From an uncultured Neisseriaceae bacterium (GTDB lineage: Bacteria; Pseudomonadota; Gammaproteobacteria; Burkholderiales; Neisseriaceae), in NCBI GenBank assembly GCA_945267035.1, contig CALYOS010000002.1, positions 1 to 64,000 on the forward strand: a DNA stretch of 64,000 bases. Direction: 5' to 3'. Shown piece after piece: positions 48,928 through 59,916 of this stretch. Each line of letters begins with the position of its first letter. Position 1 is the first letter of the stretch. The notes below the pieces were generated by a model. The model searched no databases, was not told where the DNA came from, and saw nothing but the letters and a program-made list of their open reading frames with translations. The translations under genes were made by a program, and so were the position numbers.

Positions 48928-49144
48928 AATATTCATTCTCACCAGAATAAACAAAAATTATCGGCATAATTTCAACAATTCTCATCCATACCAAGTGAAA
49001 AACCAACAAGTTTATCTTTTTCATTATGGAAGGAATAAACCACTAATCACATCATCAACCACAAAAAATTATTCAATTTCGATCATTTACCTGCCATGAT
49101 TCATCCAAACCCTAATTCGACTACTATTCAATTATCATAAAACC

Positions 49145-49915
49145 CTAATTATATAGATAATCAACAACCAACGGGGCATGATCAGAAAATTTTTCATCTT
49201 TATAAACCATTGCTTGCTGTGCACAAGCGGCCAACTCTGGTGTAGTCAATTGATAATCAATGCGCCAGCCTACATCCTTAGCATATGCCTGTCCGCGATT
49301 ACTCCACCACGTATAACCGGGTACCTCTGGGTATAGTGTACGCCAGATATCAACCCAGCCTAAATCATCAATGATTTGCGTTAGCCATTGTCGCTCTTCT
49401 GGTAAAAACCCAGAGTTTTTGCTATTCCCTTTCCAGTTTTTCAAATCAATATTTTGGTGGGCAATATTCCAGTCTCCACAAATCACAATATCTCGTTGCA
49501 AAGCTCGTAATTCACGCAGTAAGGGCAAAAATTTATCCATAAAGCGAAATTTAGCTTGCTGCCTTTCTTCAGAACTACTACCCGAAGGCAAATAAACCGA
49601 TATCACCGTTAATCGTCCGAAATCCGCTCGTACGTATCGTCCCTCATGATCAAAATCATCCCAACCCAAACCGATTTGAGTAAAATCTGGTTTCACTTTG
49701 CTATAAATAGCCACGCCACTATAACCCCTTTTTTCCGCGGTATGCCATATGCCGTACATTTCCAGAGGATTTTTCATCTCTGCTGACATATCTTTTTCCT
49801 GAGCTTTTAATTCCTGAACGCACACAATATCTGCCTGAGCTTGAGCCAGATAATTAATCAATCCTTTACTGACGGCAGATCGGATTCCGTTGACATTGAC
49901 TGATATAATCCGCAT
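49145..49915 (-). CDS. xth: Exodeoxyribonuclease III
   Basis: The 256-residue AP endonuclease/3' exonuclease has all family motifs: NVNGIRSA, CVQELKAQ (metal Glu), YSGVAIYSK, GDWNIAHQNID, and SDHAPLVVDY at the end. It acts in base excision repair. It is divergent from pyrE with only a short shared control region. The 217 bases between it and atoC show no clear terminator. Confidence 0.94.
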   Translation of the reverse strand: MRIISVNVNGIRSAVSKGLINYLAQAQADIVCVQELKAQEKDMSAEMKNPLEMYGIWHTAEKRGYSGVAIYSKVKPDFTQIGLGWDDFDHEGRYVRADFGRLTVISVYLPSGSSSEERQQAKFRFMDKFLPLLRELRALQRDIVICGDWNIAHQNIDLKNWKGNSKNSGFLPEERQWLTQIIDDLGWVDIWRTLYPEVPGYTWWSNRGQAYAKDVGWRIDYQLTTPELAACAQQAMVYKDEKFSDHAPLVVDYLYN

Positions 49916-49992
49916 TCGGCATGCCCTTTCAAATAATGATAAAATTTAAACAATCACTGATTAAATCATCTATTTTATCATTAAGGATCACC

Positions 49993-50631
49993 ATGTCTGA
50001 TTTCCGACAGGACTTTCTGCATTTTGCATTAGAACAAAACGTCTTAAAATTTGGGCAATTTACCACCAAAGCTGGACGACAATCACCGTATTTTTTCAAT
50101 GCCGGATTATTCAATGATGGCTCCAGCATATTACAACTGGCACGCTTTTACGCGCGCTCAATCTTATCCAGCGGCGTTCAATTTGATATGTTGTTTGGTC
50201 CAGCCTATAAAGGCATCATTTTGGCAGCAGCTACGGCAATGATGCTTGCCGAGCAAGGTCGAAATGTACCCTATGCTTATAATCGTAAAGAAGTCAAAGA
50301 TCATGGAGAAGGCGGCGTTCTCGTGGGCGCGCCTTTGCAAGGTAAAGTACTAATCATTGATGACGTCATTTCTGCCGGTACTTCTGTGCGCGAGTCAGTA
50401 GAAATTATCCAACAACATGGCGCAACGGCCGCAGGTGTTGCCATTGCGCTTGATCGAATGGAAAAAGGCAATAGTGATCATTCTGCAGTGCAAGAAGTGG
50501 AACAGCAATTTCAAATCCCAGTTATCCCGATTGCTACATTAAAAGATTTACTCCAGCTATTAGAAAGTGATGCCAAACTGGCGGAATACCGCCAGCCGGT
50601 TTCAGCCTATCGTCAGCAATATGGTGTATAG
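49993..50631 (+). CDS. pyrE: Orotate phosphoribosyltransferase
   Basis: The 212-residue enzyme adds ribose 5-phosphate to orotate in pyrimidine synthesis. It has FTTKAGRQSPYFFNAGLF near residue 25 and the PRPP-binding motif VLIIDDVISAGTSVRES near residue 120. The ATG at 49993 follows AAGGA; the upstream frame to 49921 has no support. Confidence 0.95.
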   Translation: MSDFRQDFLHFALEQNVLKFGQFTTKAGRQSPYFFNAGLFNDGSSILQLARFYARSILSSGVQFDMLFGPAYKGIILAAATAMMLAEQGRNVPYAYNRKEVKDHGEGGVLVGAPLQGKVLIIDDVISAGTSVRESVEIIQQHGATAAGVAIALDRMEKGNSDHSAVQEVEQQFQIPVIPIATLKDLLQLLESDAKLAEYRQPVSAYRQQYGV

Positions 50632-50714
50632 AAAAAACCTGAAAGAAATGTAAAAAATGGCTGGATGACTCTCAAGCATATTATTCTACTGCTAAAGCAT
50701 TAGAGCGAACATAC

Positions 50715-51290
50715 ATGAATTTTGACTACCTCTTGACTCAGTATGGTTATTTGGCCATTTTTTTATGTAGTATTTTTGAAGGTGAAACCATTTTAACCTT
50801 AGCCGGATTCTTTATCCACAAAGGCTATCTGCATTTTTTTCCTGCTATGTTAAGTGCGGCTTGTGGTGGAATGTTAGGTGACCAGCTGTGCTTTTTTCTA
50901 GGGCGTTACTATGGTAGCCGTTTGTTGAAACATTTTCCCAAACTGACCCCCATGGTGGAGAAAACCGACAAAATGCTTTATAAACATAGTTCACTTATTA
51001 TCATTTTAGTGCGCTTCATGTATGGTGTTCGTATTGCCGGCCCCATAGCTATCGGAATGAGTAAAGTTCCTTTCCTTCGTTTTGCTTTATTTAATATGAT
51101 TGGTGCCCTACTCTGGGCTTTATTGATACTGAGTTTTGGTTTTATATTTGGTGAATCTACACATTGGATATTAGCTAAATATCAACATTATGCAAGATTA
51201 ATCGTCATCATTGCGATTATCTTAATACTACTCATTATCATGGCAGCACTATACCTAAAACAGCGTCACAAAAAAAAATCCTCTAACTGA
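50715..51290 (+). CDS. DedA-family membrane protein
   Basis: The 191-residue protein has four to five helices and the DedA signature: EGETILTLAGFFIHKGYL near residue 23, GDQLCFFLGRYYG near 55 and RFMYGVRIAGPIAIGMSKVPFLRF near residue 97. DedA proteins help lipid carrier recycling and membrane integrity. Single gene, lysine-rich tail. Confidence 0.9.
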   Translation: MNFDYLLTQYGYLAIFLCSIFEGETILTLAGFFIHKGYLHFFPAMLSAACGGMLGDQLCFFLGRYYGSRLLKHFPKLTPMVEKTDKMLYKHSSLIIILVRFMYGVRIAGPIAIGMSKVPFLRFALFNMIGALLWALLILSFGFIFGESTHWILAKYQHYARLIVIIAIILILLIIMAALYLKQRHKKKSSN

Positions 51291-51814
51291 AATCATTTAC
51301 CCCTAATCAAATCGGTAGATACTCAAACTGCTCTAACACAAATGTTGTGTTTTCATTCACTTAAAACTTTAGAAAATTCATTTATCATAAATATCCAAGA
51401 CGAATTTGACTTTTTTGAATGCAGATAACCAATTATAAAAAGAAGATTGAAACATCTGAGCAAAATAACTTTAATACAATAATTGCCAGCGACTCAGTAT
51501 CGTAATAAATCAAAAAATAAACATTTAGGAAATGTAGCATGATACTGATCACAAAATTTTTCAAACTGCTTATTTTCTAATCAATGAATGAGTACTATAA
51601 AAAAATCAAAATATAACGCTAACCCTATATGGATTTTCAGCAAAAAAACCAAAAAATCTGCTCGAAATGCAGACCAATTTCTAAATGCTTTTAGCTAAAT
51701 TTCATTGATGAACGACCACTTAACCTGAACAAAATAATTCTCAATGTCTAGTGCAAATTCCGAATAACTTAACCCCTTATCATTAGCCAAATATTAAGTC
51801 AGATGACACAAAAG
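51291..51814. other. AT-rich gap
   Basis: About 520 bases between dedA and the first porin with no ORF or hairpin that I can support. Confidence 0.4.
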
Positions 51815-51823
51815 CAAAACAAA

Positions 51824-51843
51824 AAACCCGCCGAAGCGGGTTT
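51824..51843 (-). terminator. Terminator of the first porin gene
   Basis: AAACCCGC, loop CGAA, GCGGGTTT; on the minus strand the stem runs into TTTTTTGTTTT. It lies 27 bases past the porin stop. Confidence 0.9.
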
Positions 51844-51869
51844 AATTTCAATACTGAGATAAACTCAAA

Positions 51870-52988
51870 TTAGAATACGTGTTTCAGACCAACACCAAAT
51901 GCAGTGGTTTTCTCTTTGCCTTGGTTTTCACCTAAGCCTTCACGTAACCATCCAGCCTGAACGTTAGCAGTAGTACTTTTAGAGAAACTGTAATCAGCAC
52001 CTAACACAACCTGATCGTATTTGGTGTTTTTCTCTTTAATACCATTAATTTTAACGTTAAAGCCGTGAGCATAAGACAATTTCGGGAAAATGTTACCGAA
52101 ATGATAACCTACAGTCAAAGCAGCTTCCTGCCCCTGATTGTCCACGGTCAAGTCATGGTCACCAACATCAATTTTTTCTTTAGAAGCCGGATCAACGATA
52201 CTCAAATTGTTCAGACCACGGAAGTAAGAGCTGGTATTCTTAGTGAATTGATAGCCCACTGCTACAAATAAATTGTCAGCATCGTAACCACCTTCAATCC
52301 GGTGCACCTGCCCGTCTTTCATATCCTTATTCAAACGATCTAACTTAACAGCAGAGTTTTTCAGATAATCAAAACCATATTTGGCAAAGTATCCGGCATT
52401 TTGGTAATTCAGACCAACACTGTACTTATCCCCGGCGCCAATACCACGCTCGTATTCCGCATTGCGATCACCGTCATTGACGTTATCACGTGGAGAATAT
52501 AAAACATCGAAGTTAAAGCCCGCAAAATCAGGAGAATTGTAAGCAATACCGACATAGCGCTCACCAGTACGAGTAAATTTACCCAAACCTAAAACCTGAT
52601 TATTGTATTCCCATGGATCAACAACATCCATATTAGCTTTCATGGCATTGCTGATGCGACCGGCTCGTACCGTACCGAAATCACTTTGCAAACCAATAAA
52701 AGAGTCACGGTTAGCCAAGTTATCAGCTTTATCATTATTGTTGCCTAAATGAATAGCTGATTCTACCTGCCAGATAGCTTTCAGACCGTTGCCTAAATCT
52801 TCAGAGCCTTTAAAACCGATTCTTGAACCGTAGTCCGCAATACCATTCTGGTATGGACCACGACTTTCCCCACTAGTTTTAGTTGAAGAAGTTTCATAGC
52901 CTGCTTTCATTTGGCCATATAAAACAACCTCTGCCATAGCAGCAACCGGTAATGTAGTTAAAGCTAAAGCAATCAGGGTTTTTTTCAT
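51870..52988 (-). CDS. Gram-negative porin, PorB-like (paralogue 1)
   Basis: The 372-residue protein has a signal peptide (MKKTLIALALTTLPVAAMA), then EVVLYGQMKAGYE and a beta-barrel pattern ending in GLKHVF, the aromatic C-terminus needed for outer-membrane assembly. The inner RVGRISNA-like segment GTVRAGRISNAM is typical of Neisseriaceae porins. It is a general diffusion pore. I chose the ATG at 52988 (AGGAA upstream); the longer frame is leader. It is a close paralogue of the gene at 54665, with variable stretches where surface loops are expected. Confidence 0.9.
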   Translation of the reverse strand: MKKTLIALALTTLPVAAMAEVVLYGQMKAGYETSSTKTSGESRGPYQNGIADYGSRIGFKGSEDLGNGLKAIWQVESAIHLGNNNDKADNLANRDSFIGLQSDFGTVRAGRISNAMKANMDVVDPWEYNNQVLGLGKFTRTGERYVGIAYNSPDFAGFNFDVLYSPRDNVNDGDRNAEYERGIGAGDKYSVGLNYQNAGYFAKYGFDYLKNSAVKLDRLNKDMKDGQVHRIEGGYDADNLFVAVGYQFTKNTSSYFRGLNNLSIVDPASKEKIDVGDHDLTVDNQGQEAALTVGYHFGNIFPKLSYAHGFNVKINGIKEKNTKYDQVVLGADYSFSKSTTANVQAGWLREGLGENQGKEKTTAFGVGLKHVF

Positions 52989-53087
52989 TACTGTATTCCT
53001 AATTTCAATGTCAAAAACACAAACTTCAAAAACCAAATGAAGCACTTTTGAAGTTTTACATCTATCGTCAAAATGACGAGTGAGCGG

Positions 53088-53116
53088 AATATATAGAGCG
53101 GATATTAAAAAAGCAA
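53088..53116 (-). promoter_or_regulatory. Promoter of porin 1
   Basis: TTGCTT (53111-53116), 17-base spacer, TATATT (53088-53093) on the minus strand. The leader of about 90 bases begins with a small hairpin (CGTCA-TTT-TGACG, 53066-53078) and contains AAAACTTCAAAAG, also present in the leader of porin 2. Confidence 0.6.
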
Positions 53117-54103
53117 ACCAGTGGCGGTGATTTCAAGCATGTGAAAATTCTACCGATAGCTGATTAAGTAAAATAAATATAAATCGATATCAGAAATGTT
53201 TTTTAAATAATCGATATAACCATTAAATTAGCGTTTTAATGCACTCATTCATGCATTAAGTTCACACTAATCACCATCTGCAATATATTCTTATATGTTT
53301 GAAAAATATTATTTAGAAAATTCAAATGCAACACTTGAATCATCCATATTGGCAAGTAACATTGAGCTACTCGCTGAAATGGCTACGCATGCAATGAATT
53401 AGAAGTGTTTGCGTTTAACGATGGAAGATAAGAATCCGTCATGATGAATTATTATTCAGTATCTATAAGCTGGTTTATTTATTCCCTATGACACTATTTT
53501 GAAAACACTCCCTTTTTTTGAAAGTTTTCATCGGCTGGGTTTTACGCTTAACTCACTCTGCAATATCACCCTAAACAGTTCTGTTAGCAGAAACGCAATG
53601 GAAATAGATTACGCTCTGTTATTCTTCAGCCAGACTTTTCAAACTGCTGTTACAGTAAAAAAGCTGCTCCCTACTAACGCATGGGAATTATTGAACTGGT
53701 TAAATGATAAATAGATTTAAAAAGCCAACTTTTACCCGGTCTTTTTTTAAAGGGTTTATTTATTTCGACACTTCAAATCTATTATCTTTAGCACTTAATA
53801 TATAGGGCTTTCAATATCTTCTGCTAAAATTTCACACAAAAAAACCCTCTTCTACCCCATAACCAATATTTTTTTTGTCTCATCTATATTGGGAACATAG
53901 AATACATCTTTTGTAGTATCTGTTTTCCACTTATAAAGACATTGAATAAAGAACACATCTACAAATATTATCTGAATAGCATAATTATGCGAAAAACCTG
54001 ATTTACCTCCTATTATTAAATTTCCTTTTAGATTGACAATTTCAAAATCACACCAATGGTAATTTTTAATAAAATATTGATTTTAAGATAGTATTTTCGA
54101 TTT
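53117..54103. other. Non-coding stretch between the porin genes
   Basis: No convincing gene. A 71-codon frame at 53499-53714 begins with TTG and has no known likeness. The sequence is AT-rich with many stops and looks like decayed DNA. Confidence 0.4.
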
Positions 54104-54241
54104 TCAAGGACATTTTAAAGGTTTATCAATATGTGAAGTCAATGCTGCGGTATTAAAGTTAGGCTTAAGATCTCCCAATTTTGTTTTTTCACATAAACCT
54201 TTTTCAGAATACCAATGATCATCAGTGGATAAATAATCCAT
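54104..54241 (-). pseudogene. Short protein-like fragment (45 aa)
   Basis: A minus-strand frame from ATG 54241 gives 45 residues with normal protein composition (DDHWYSEKGLCEKTKLGDLK), and stop-broken frames with YDP words lie just upstream (54250-54400). There is no ribosome-binding site. It is probably the last piece of an eroded gene; the parent is unknown. Confidence 0.3.
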
Positions 54242-54584
54242 AAAATTGATTTAGCATGATTCGCTTAATTCGAGCATGTATTTGGATCATACAAATTTAA
54301 AATTTAAATTTCTGGATCATAGAAATGATTTATCAGATTTAAAATTTGCCTGAAATGGAGTAAATATACCCAGAAAGCTTATTACCTAAAGAGTTTAGTA
54401 TTGATTTCAGAGCAATGCCCGTATACGGAAAAATACCTTTTTATTTTATTAAATAATACTTAATATTTTATTCTTGTATTATTTTAAAATGAAACAACCA
54501 CTAACAAGTTGAGCAACACCTTTTACTTTCTATGCGATTGCGAAGATACTCTAGCTAAAAACTAAATGAATTTTTAATAAACTA

Positions 54585-54627
54585 ATCCCCAACTAAGAAC
54601 AGTTTTAATTGTTCAATAGTCGGGGAT
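54585..54627 (-). terminator. Hairpin downstream of porin 2
   Basis: ATCCCCAACTAAGAAC (54585-54600) pairs, with a small bulge, with GTTCAATAGTCGGGGAT (54611-54627). It lies 38 bases past the porin 2 stop; the T-run is poor. Confidence 0.6.
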
Positions 54628-54664
54628 CAATTTTAAGAACTAATCAGTATGTATTAACAACTAA

Positions 54665-55759
54665 TTAGAATACGTGTTTCAGACCAACACCAAATGCAGT
54701 GGTTTTCTCTTTGCCTTGGTTTTCGCCTAAGCCTTCACGCAACCAACCAGCCTGAACGTTAGCAGTAGTACGTTTAGAGAAGCTGTAATCAGCACCTAAC
54801 ACAACTTGATCGTATTTGGTGTTTCTTTCTTTAGTACCGTTGATTTTAACGTTAAAGCCGTGAGCATAAGACAATTTCGGGAAAATATTACCGAAATGAT
54901 AACCTACAGTCAAAGCAGCTTCTTGACCAGAGTTGTCCAACACTACTTCGTGATCACCAACTGAAAGATTACCATTATTCAATGCAGAGAAATGAGAAGT
55001 GGTGTTTTTAGTGAATTGGTAGCCTAAACCAACAAACCAGTTGTTAGCATCATAACCACCTTCTAAACGATGTACTTGGCCATCTTTTAGATCATCGTGA
55101 TCGGTATAAACTCTCAAACCAGAGTTTTTCAGATAGTCCATGCCATATTTAACATAGAAACCACTGTTTTTGTAGTTTAAGCCCAAGCTGTATTTATCGC
55201 CAGAACCAATTCCTCTAAGATATTCAGTTTTACGATCGCCACCATTTGCATTATCGCGAGGAGAATACAATAAAGAGAAATCAAAACCAGCCCAGTTTGG
55301 AGAATTATAGGCAATACCTACGTAACGTGCGTCAGTACGAGTAAATTTACCCAGACCTAATGCATCGCTATTGTATTCCCATGCATCTACATCATCCATA
55401 TTGGCATTGATCGCATTGCTGATACGACCGGCACGAACAGTACCAAATCTATCATGTTGTAAACCAATGAAAGAGTCACGGTTAGCTAAAGTGTCGCTGC
55501 TACCATTACCGTTACCTAAATGAATACGAGATTCAACTTGCCAGATAGCTTTCAGACCATTACCCAGATCTTCAGAACCTTTTACACCAATACGAGAACC
55601 GTAATCTGCGATTCCGTTCAGGTATGGATCTCTGTCTGCTCCAGTAACTTTAGAAGAATTTACTTCATAGCCTGCTTTCATCTGGCCGTACAAAACAACC
55701 TCAGCCATAGCGGCAACCGGCAAAGTGGTCAAAGCCAAAGCAATCAGGGTTTTTTTCAT
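54665..55759 (-). CDS. Gram-negative porin, PorB-like (paralogue 2)
   Basis: The 364-residue protein has the same signal peptide as paralogue 1 and shares most of its barrel; the last 60 residues (QAALTVGYHFGNIF onward to GLKHVF) are nearly identical. Differences gather in short blocks such as SKVTGADRDPYLN, GNGSSDT, and SALNNGNLSVGDHEVVLD, which probably are outer loops. AAAGGAA precedes the ATG. The two genes are tandem on the same strand about 1.7 kb apart, with separate promoters and terminators. Confidence 0.92.
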   Translation of the reverse strand: MKKTLIALALTTLPVAAMAEVVLYGQMKAGYEVNSSKVTGADRDPYLNGIADYGSRIGVKGSEDLGNGLKAIWQVESRIHLGNGNGSSDTLANRDSFIGLQHDRFGTVRAGRISNAINANMDDVDAWEYNSDALGLGKFTRTDARYVGIAYNSPNWAGFDFSLLYSPRDNANGGDRKTEYLRGIGSGDKYSLGLNYKNSGFYVKYGMDYLKNSGLRVYTDHDDLKDGQVHRLEGGYDANNWFVGLGYQFTKNTTSHFSALNNGNLSVGDHEVVLDNSGQEAALTVGYHFGNIFPKLSYAHGFNVKINGTKERNTKYDQVVLGADYSFSKRTTANVQAGWLREGLGENQGKEKTTAFGVGLKHVF

Positions 55760-55858
55760 TGCTGTATTCCTTTTCTATGTCGAAAAAACAAACTTCAAAA
55801 ACCTAATGAGCTTTTAAAGTTTTGCATTAATCGCCGCATTAGCGATTTCATGGCTATT

Positions 55859-55887
55859 AATATAATGCTTTAGTTGCAAAAAAACAA
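55859..55887 (-). promoter_or_regulatory. Promoter of porin 2
   Basis: TTGTTT (55882-55887), 17-base spacer, TATATT (55859-55864) on the minus strand, the same layout as porin 1. The leader is about 95 bases and carries AAAACTTTAAAAG, near the shared word of porin 1. Confidence 0.65.
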
Positions 55888-56495
55888 TTTCATTTGCAAA
55901 CACACAACACTTTGTTGGGACTGAAAATATATCCAAAGTACAATTTACTACTTTAATTACTTATAAATCAATAATTTAAATTGATTATAAATAACCATAT
56001 TGCGCTTTAATTGACCTTTTATTGTGTTGCAAATTTTCAACACAACTAAAATGATAATGGTTATTTTAGCGTATGCATATTTATTAAAGAGCATTCATCC
56101 ACTTACTTTTTAATTTAATTAATATCTTTAAGACTAAGTGTTGATATTCTAACTATCGGATACAACTATGCAGTGTTAGTACAAATATTTATCACATCAA
56201 AATCTAATTTAAATTTAGGGGTAGAACATTAACCAGTTATTTAGGTCATAACTTTTTTAAGGTCGCTTTTTAAAGATAAAATGAGCAAGATGTAAGACGA
56301 CTATTTCAGTTGTGAAAACATAAAAATCACTCAAAGTTGTTTTCACTTCTGAGAGTTGAATTATTTTTTAGATCAAATCTCGCTTAATCAAATGTTCGGG
56401 GTAATTTTGACATCGGCAAGATCTCACTAATGATGATTCAATCCGTCTCAACTAGATAAAACACTCTTCAATCACATATACCGATAAAAGTAAAA
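55888..56495. other. Gap upstream of porin 2
   Basis: About 600 bases with no ORF. It contains a dyad at 56046-56069 (CTAAAAT, ten bases, ATTTTAG) whose centre GATAATGGTTATT is faintly like a Fur box. Nothing else is clear. Confidence 0.4.
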
Positions 56496-56542
56496 GCCTG
56501 AATACACAGACTCGACACTCAGAGTACGACATGTATTCAGGC
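56496..56542 (-). terminator. Terminator of rne
   Basis: GCCTGAATACA (56496-56506) pairs perfectly with TGTATTCAGGC (56532-56542); on the minus strand it is followed by TTTTACTTTT. It lies 35 bases past the rne stop. The arm holds GCCTGAA, the 3' half of DUS-type sequences. Confidence 0.75.
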
Positions 56543-56576
56543 AAAAATATTTTACAATCAGAAAATCAGTAATCCA

Positions 56577-59366
56577 CTAGCCATTTATTTTTGTTTCTAT
56601 CTGCTCCATAACGAATGAAGTCGCCAAAACTTCTGTGGAAGATTCAATTTGAACATCATTACGACGGCGTTTTGCTGTCGCATTCGGAACATGCTCTTCC
56701 AGGGTATCTGTATTAGGAATTTCTGACTGTACAGTATGTGTTTCAATCAATTGCAACGGGCCAAGATCAATGATGTGTTGCAAATCGATCGGGGACTCAT
56801 TAATCGTGTTTAATATGCTATATGAATTCGAATTCAGCTCTGGAGTTGTTCCCAATTCGACAGAATTATCACGATTAATTGCGTTATCCTGCTGTATTCG
56901 TACATCACCCTGCTGATTGATCACCATGGAAACTATATATTGAACCTGCAGTACAGCCTGCTGTACGATCTCTTTTTCGTCATTGGTTGCTGAAGAGGCA
57001 GGTAAATGGCCATCATTTTTCATCTTGCCGAAGGTTTCTTGTGGCGCTAGAACTTGTTCAGTAACCTGTTGCACCTGATTAACGATGGCATGAATATCCA
57101 AATATCGGGTAATTTTGTTAGCCGAAGGAATATAACGACGATTTTTTTTACCATTTTGGCGACGATTGTCTTTTTGATGACGTGTTCGATTGCGTTTACC
57201 ATGGTTATCATCCACGGCTAAATTAACCAGTAATGGTTCTTCATGCTGAACATCAGCAAATGCTTCTTCGGCAACCAAATTTAAATGTTCAGTATCGGAT
57301 TTACGTGTTGAACGTTGACGACGGCGACGCTTGTTCTGACCATCATCTTTAACATCATTAGATCCTTGCGTTTGATTACCACAGTCGAATGGGATAATTA
57401 AATCCGCTGACTCAATATTATTTTTTTCTTCGTTGCGTTTACGTCGATCATTGGATCGATTGTCCGAATATTTATCCGCTGAAGTTTTACTAGCCGTTTC
57501 CACCGCATCATTTTTCTTAGTGGCCGACGTTTTTTTAGCTTGTTTATTAACTTGACCCGGACGTCTATCTGCAGTTTGTGGTTTACGCGTTCTTTTATTT
57601 CCAGCAATTGATTTTGCAGATTTATCTGATTTTTTGTCGACATCAGTTGAATTATCTGAAGTCTTTTCTGTCCCAATCAAATTTTGCCACCAGCCGGATA
57701 ATTTTTTCCACCAGCTATCTGAAGTTACTTTCCTGCTAACCGATGTTTTGGCTATGACCGGAGCAGGTTGACTATGTTGAATACCTTTCACTGCTGCTTC
57801 AGGTTTCACTGGTTTATTTTGACCAATGGAAAAAGGCAATTCACCCGTATCCTCCGGCACTTTTACTTGGTGATAACTGGGGATGGTGTTTTCTTCAACA
57901 TTATCGGTACGTACGCGCGTAACACTATAATGAGGATTTTCCAGATGAATATTTGGAATAAGTAATACACACAGATCTAAACGCTCTTCGAGTCCAAACA
58001 ATTCTGCCCGTTTTTCATTCAACAGAAATGTTGCAACATCTACTGGTACCTGAACCCGCACTTCAGCGGTATTATCCTTCATCGCCTCTTCTTGGATAAT
58101 ACGCAATACATGTAGAGCAGTTGATTCAATACTGCGTATAAACCCAGTACCGGCACAGCGTGGACAAATGGTGTGACTACTTTCACCTAATGATGGCTTA
58201 AGACGTTGGCGAGAGAGTTCCATTAAACCAAAGCGTGATAATTTGGCCATTTGTACCCTCGCCCGGTCTTTTCTCAGGGCATCACGTAAAGTATTCTCTA
58301 CGTCGCGCTGATTCTTGCTGTTCTCCATGTCGATGAAGTCAATCACCACCAAACCGCCAAGATCCCGCACACGCATTTGTCGAGCTACTTCTTCTGCCGC
58401 CTCCATATTGGTTTTGAAAGCAGTATCTTCAATATCCGCACCACGCGTTGCTCTGGCTGAATTGACATCAATAGAAACTAAAGCTTCGGTATGATCAATA
58501 ACAATAGCTCCACCAGAAGGCAATGAAACTTCACGCGAAAAGGCTGACTCTATCTGTTGTTCAATTTGAAAACGAGAAAACAGCGGTGTGTGATCAGTAT
58601 AATGTCTCAATCGGCTAGTATATGCCGGCATAACATAGGACATGAATTCACTAATCTGATCATACACATCTTGTGAATCAATTAAAATTTCACCAATATC
58701 AGGCTGAAAATAATCTCTTATTGCACGAATCAACAAAGAGCTTTCCATGAACAGCAAATAGGGTTCATTATGATGTGCAGCGGCCTGTTCAATAGCACGC
58801 CACAATTGCACCAAATAATTTAAATCCCACTGCAATTCTTCACAACTACGACCTATCCCTGCTGTCCGCGCAATTAAACTCATGCCATTTGGAACATTGA
58901 GCTCACTCATAGCTTGTTTAAGTTCTTGCCGATCTTCACCTTCAATCCGGCGCGAAACACCTCCTCCTCGGGGATTGTTAGGCATCAAAACCAGATATCG
59001 TCCAGCCAGACTAATAAAGGTAGTTAAGGCTGCACCTTTGTTACCGCGCTCATCTTTTTCAACCTGAACGATAACTTCAATGCCTTCGGTCAAAACATCC
59101 TGTATGCGGACTCTTCCACCCTCATAATTTTGAAAATAGCTACGTGATATTTCTTTAAAAGGTAAAAATCCATGGCGATCAGTACCATAATCGACAAAAC
59201 ACGCTTCCAGTGAAGGTTCGATTCTGGTAATAATACCTTTATAAATATTTCCCTTACGCTGTTCCTTACCCAGCGTTTCGATATCCAGATCAATTAGATT
59301 CTGTCCATCGACTATTGCCACCCGCAACTCTTCTGCCTGCGTGGCATTAAATAACATTCGTTTCAT
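56577..59366 (-). CDS. rne: Ribonuclease E
   Basis: The 929-residue endoribonuclease has the S1 RNA-binding domain (about residues 38-120, [23 protein letters not shown] at its start), the catalytic DNase I-like part with Asp in [13 protein letters not shown] (near 302) and VVIDFIDM (near 345), and the zinc-link CPRCAGTG near 404. The second half is a charged, low-complexity scaffold rich in Arg, Lys, Asn and Asp ([32 protein letters not shown]), as expected for an RNA- and degradosome-binding tail. It cuts mRNA and matures rRNA and tRNA. It is divergent from rluC as in many bacteria. Confidence 0.95.
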   Translation of the reverse strand: MKRMLFNATQAEELRVAIVDGQNLIDLDIETLGKEQRKGNIYKGIITRIEPSLEACFVDYGTDRHGFLPFKEISRSYFQNYEGGRVRIQDVLTEGIEVIVQVEKDERGNKGAALTTFISLAGRYLVLMPNNPRGGGVSRRIEGEDRQELKQAMSELNVPNGMSLIARTAGIGRSCEELQWDLNYLVQLWRAIEQAAAHHNEPYLLFMESSLLIRAIRDYFQPDIGEILIDSQDVYDQISEFMSYVMPAYTSRLRHYTDHTPLFSRFQIEQQIESAFSREVSLPSGGAIVIDHTEALVSIDVNSARATRGADIEDTAFKTNMEAAEEVARQMRVRDLGGLVVIDFIDMENSKNQRDVENTLRDALRKDRARVQMAKLSRFGLMELSRQRLKPSLGESSHTICPRCAGTGFIRSIESTALHVLRIIQEEAMKDNTAEVRVQVPVDVATFLLNEKRAELFGLEERLDLCVLLIPNIHLENPHYSVTRVRTDNVEENTIPSYHQVKVPEDTGELPFSIGQNKPVKPEAAVKGIQHSQPAPVIAKTSVSRKVTSDSWWKKLSGWWQNLIGTEKTSDNSTDVDKKSDKSAKSIAGNKRTRKPQTADRRPGQVNKQAKKTSATKKNDAVETASKTSADKYSDNRSNDRRKRNEEKNNIESADLIIPFDCGNQTQGSNDVKDDGQNKRRRRQRSTRKSDTEHLNLVAEEAFADVQHEEPLLVNLAVDDNHGKRNRTRHQKDNRRQNGKKNRRYIPSANKITRYLDIHAIVNQVQQVTEQVLAPQETFGKMKNDGHLPASSATNDEKEIVQQAVLQVQYIVSMVINQQGDVRIQQDNAINRDNSVELGTTPELNSNSYSILNTINESPIDLQHIIDLGPLQLIETHTVQSEIPNTDTLEEHVPNATAKRRRNDVQIESSTEVLATSFVMEQIETKING

Positions 59367-59916
59367 GAAAACCTCGTTATCTACACTGACGAGGCGTTGT
59401 AATTAGTATTTGACACCCTAAGCCTTGCCTTCATTCATTACTGATGGCAAAACAAACAGGCTTTCATCATAAAGAAGGTAATAAAGAACATGTCGACGTG
59501 CTTAATACATATTCAGCACGAACGGCGCAACTGAGCAGCATCTACACTGCAGCGCTTATATAAGATAGCCATTCTTCTGTTATTTTGTCAGGTGCTCGGG
59601 CACTTTTGCAGCTGCGCAATCAGGTTTTGTCATTCCTTCTCACGTCTTAAACCGAGGCTTGCCACCCGATGGAGTCAAACTTAATTACTAACCCTTATTA
59701 TTGACGGCTGGTCAACAACTTGGGGAAATACGCCTGCAACAGTGCGTTTTTCCAGTAAATTCGTTAACATTTCATTTTTTTGTCGCAAAATACTAGCATT
59801 TCACGACAATAGGCAAAATGCGCCTTTTTCTGTTCAGTACCAATTGCCACTATGAGTTCGGCTATAATAACTGATGACTTCTATTAATTTATAAAAGCTT
59901 ACGGATTATAAGCAAG
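59367..59916. other. Shared control region of rne and rluC
   Basis: About 550 bases without a gene. In E. coli the rne mRNA has a long 5' leader that RNase E uses to control its own level; the length here allows the same. I cannot name promoters or leader hairpins with confidence. Confidence 0.4.

Noticed and set aside
53499..53714. 71-codon plus-strand ORF between the porins
   Set aside because: TTG start, no family likeness, isolated in decayed DNA.
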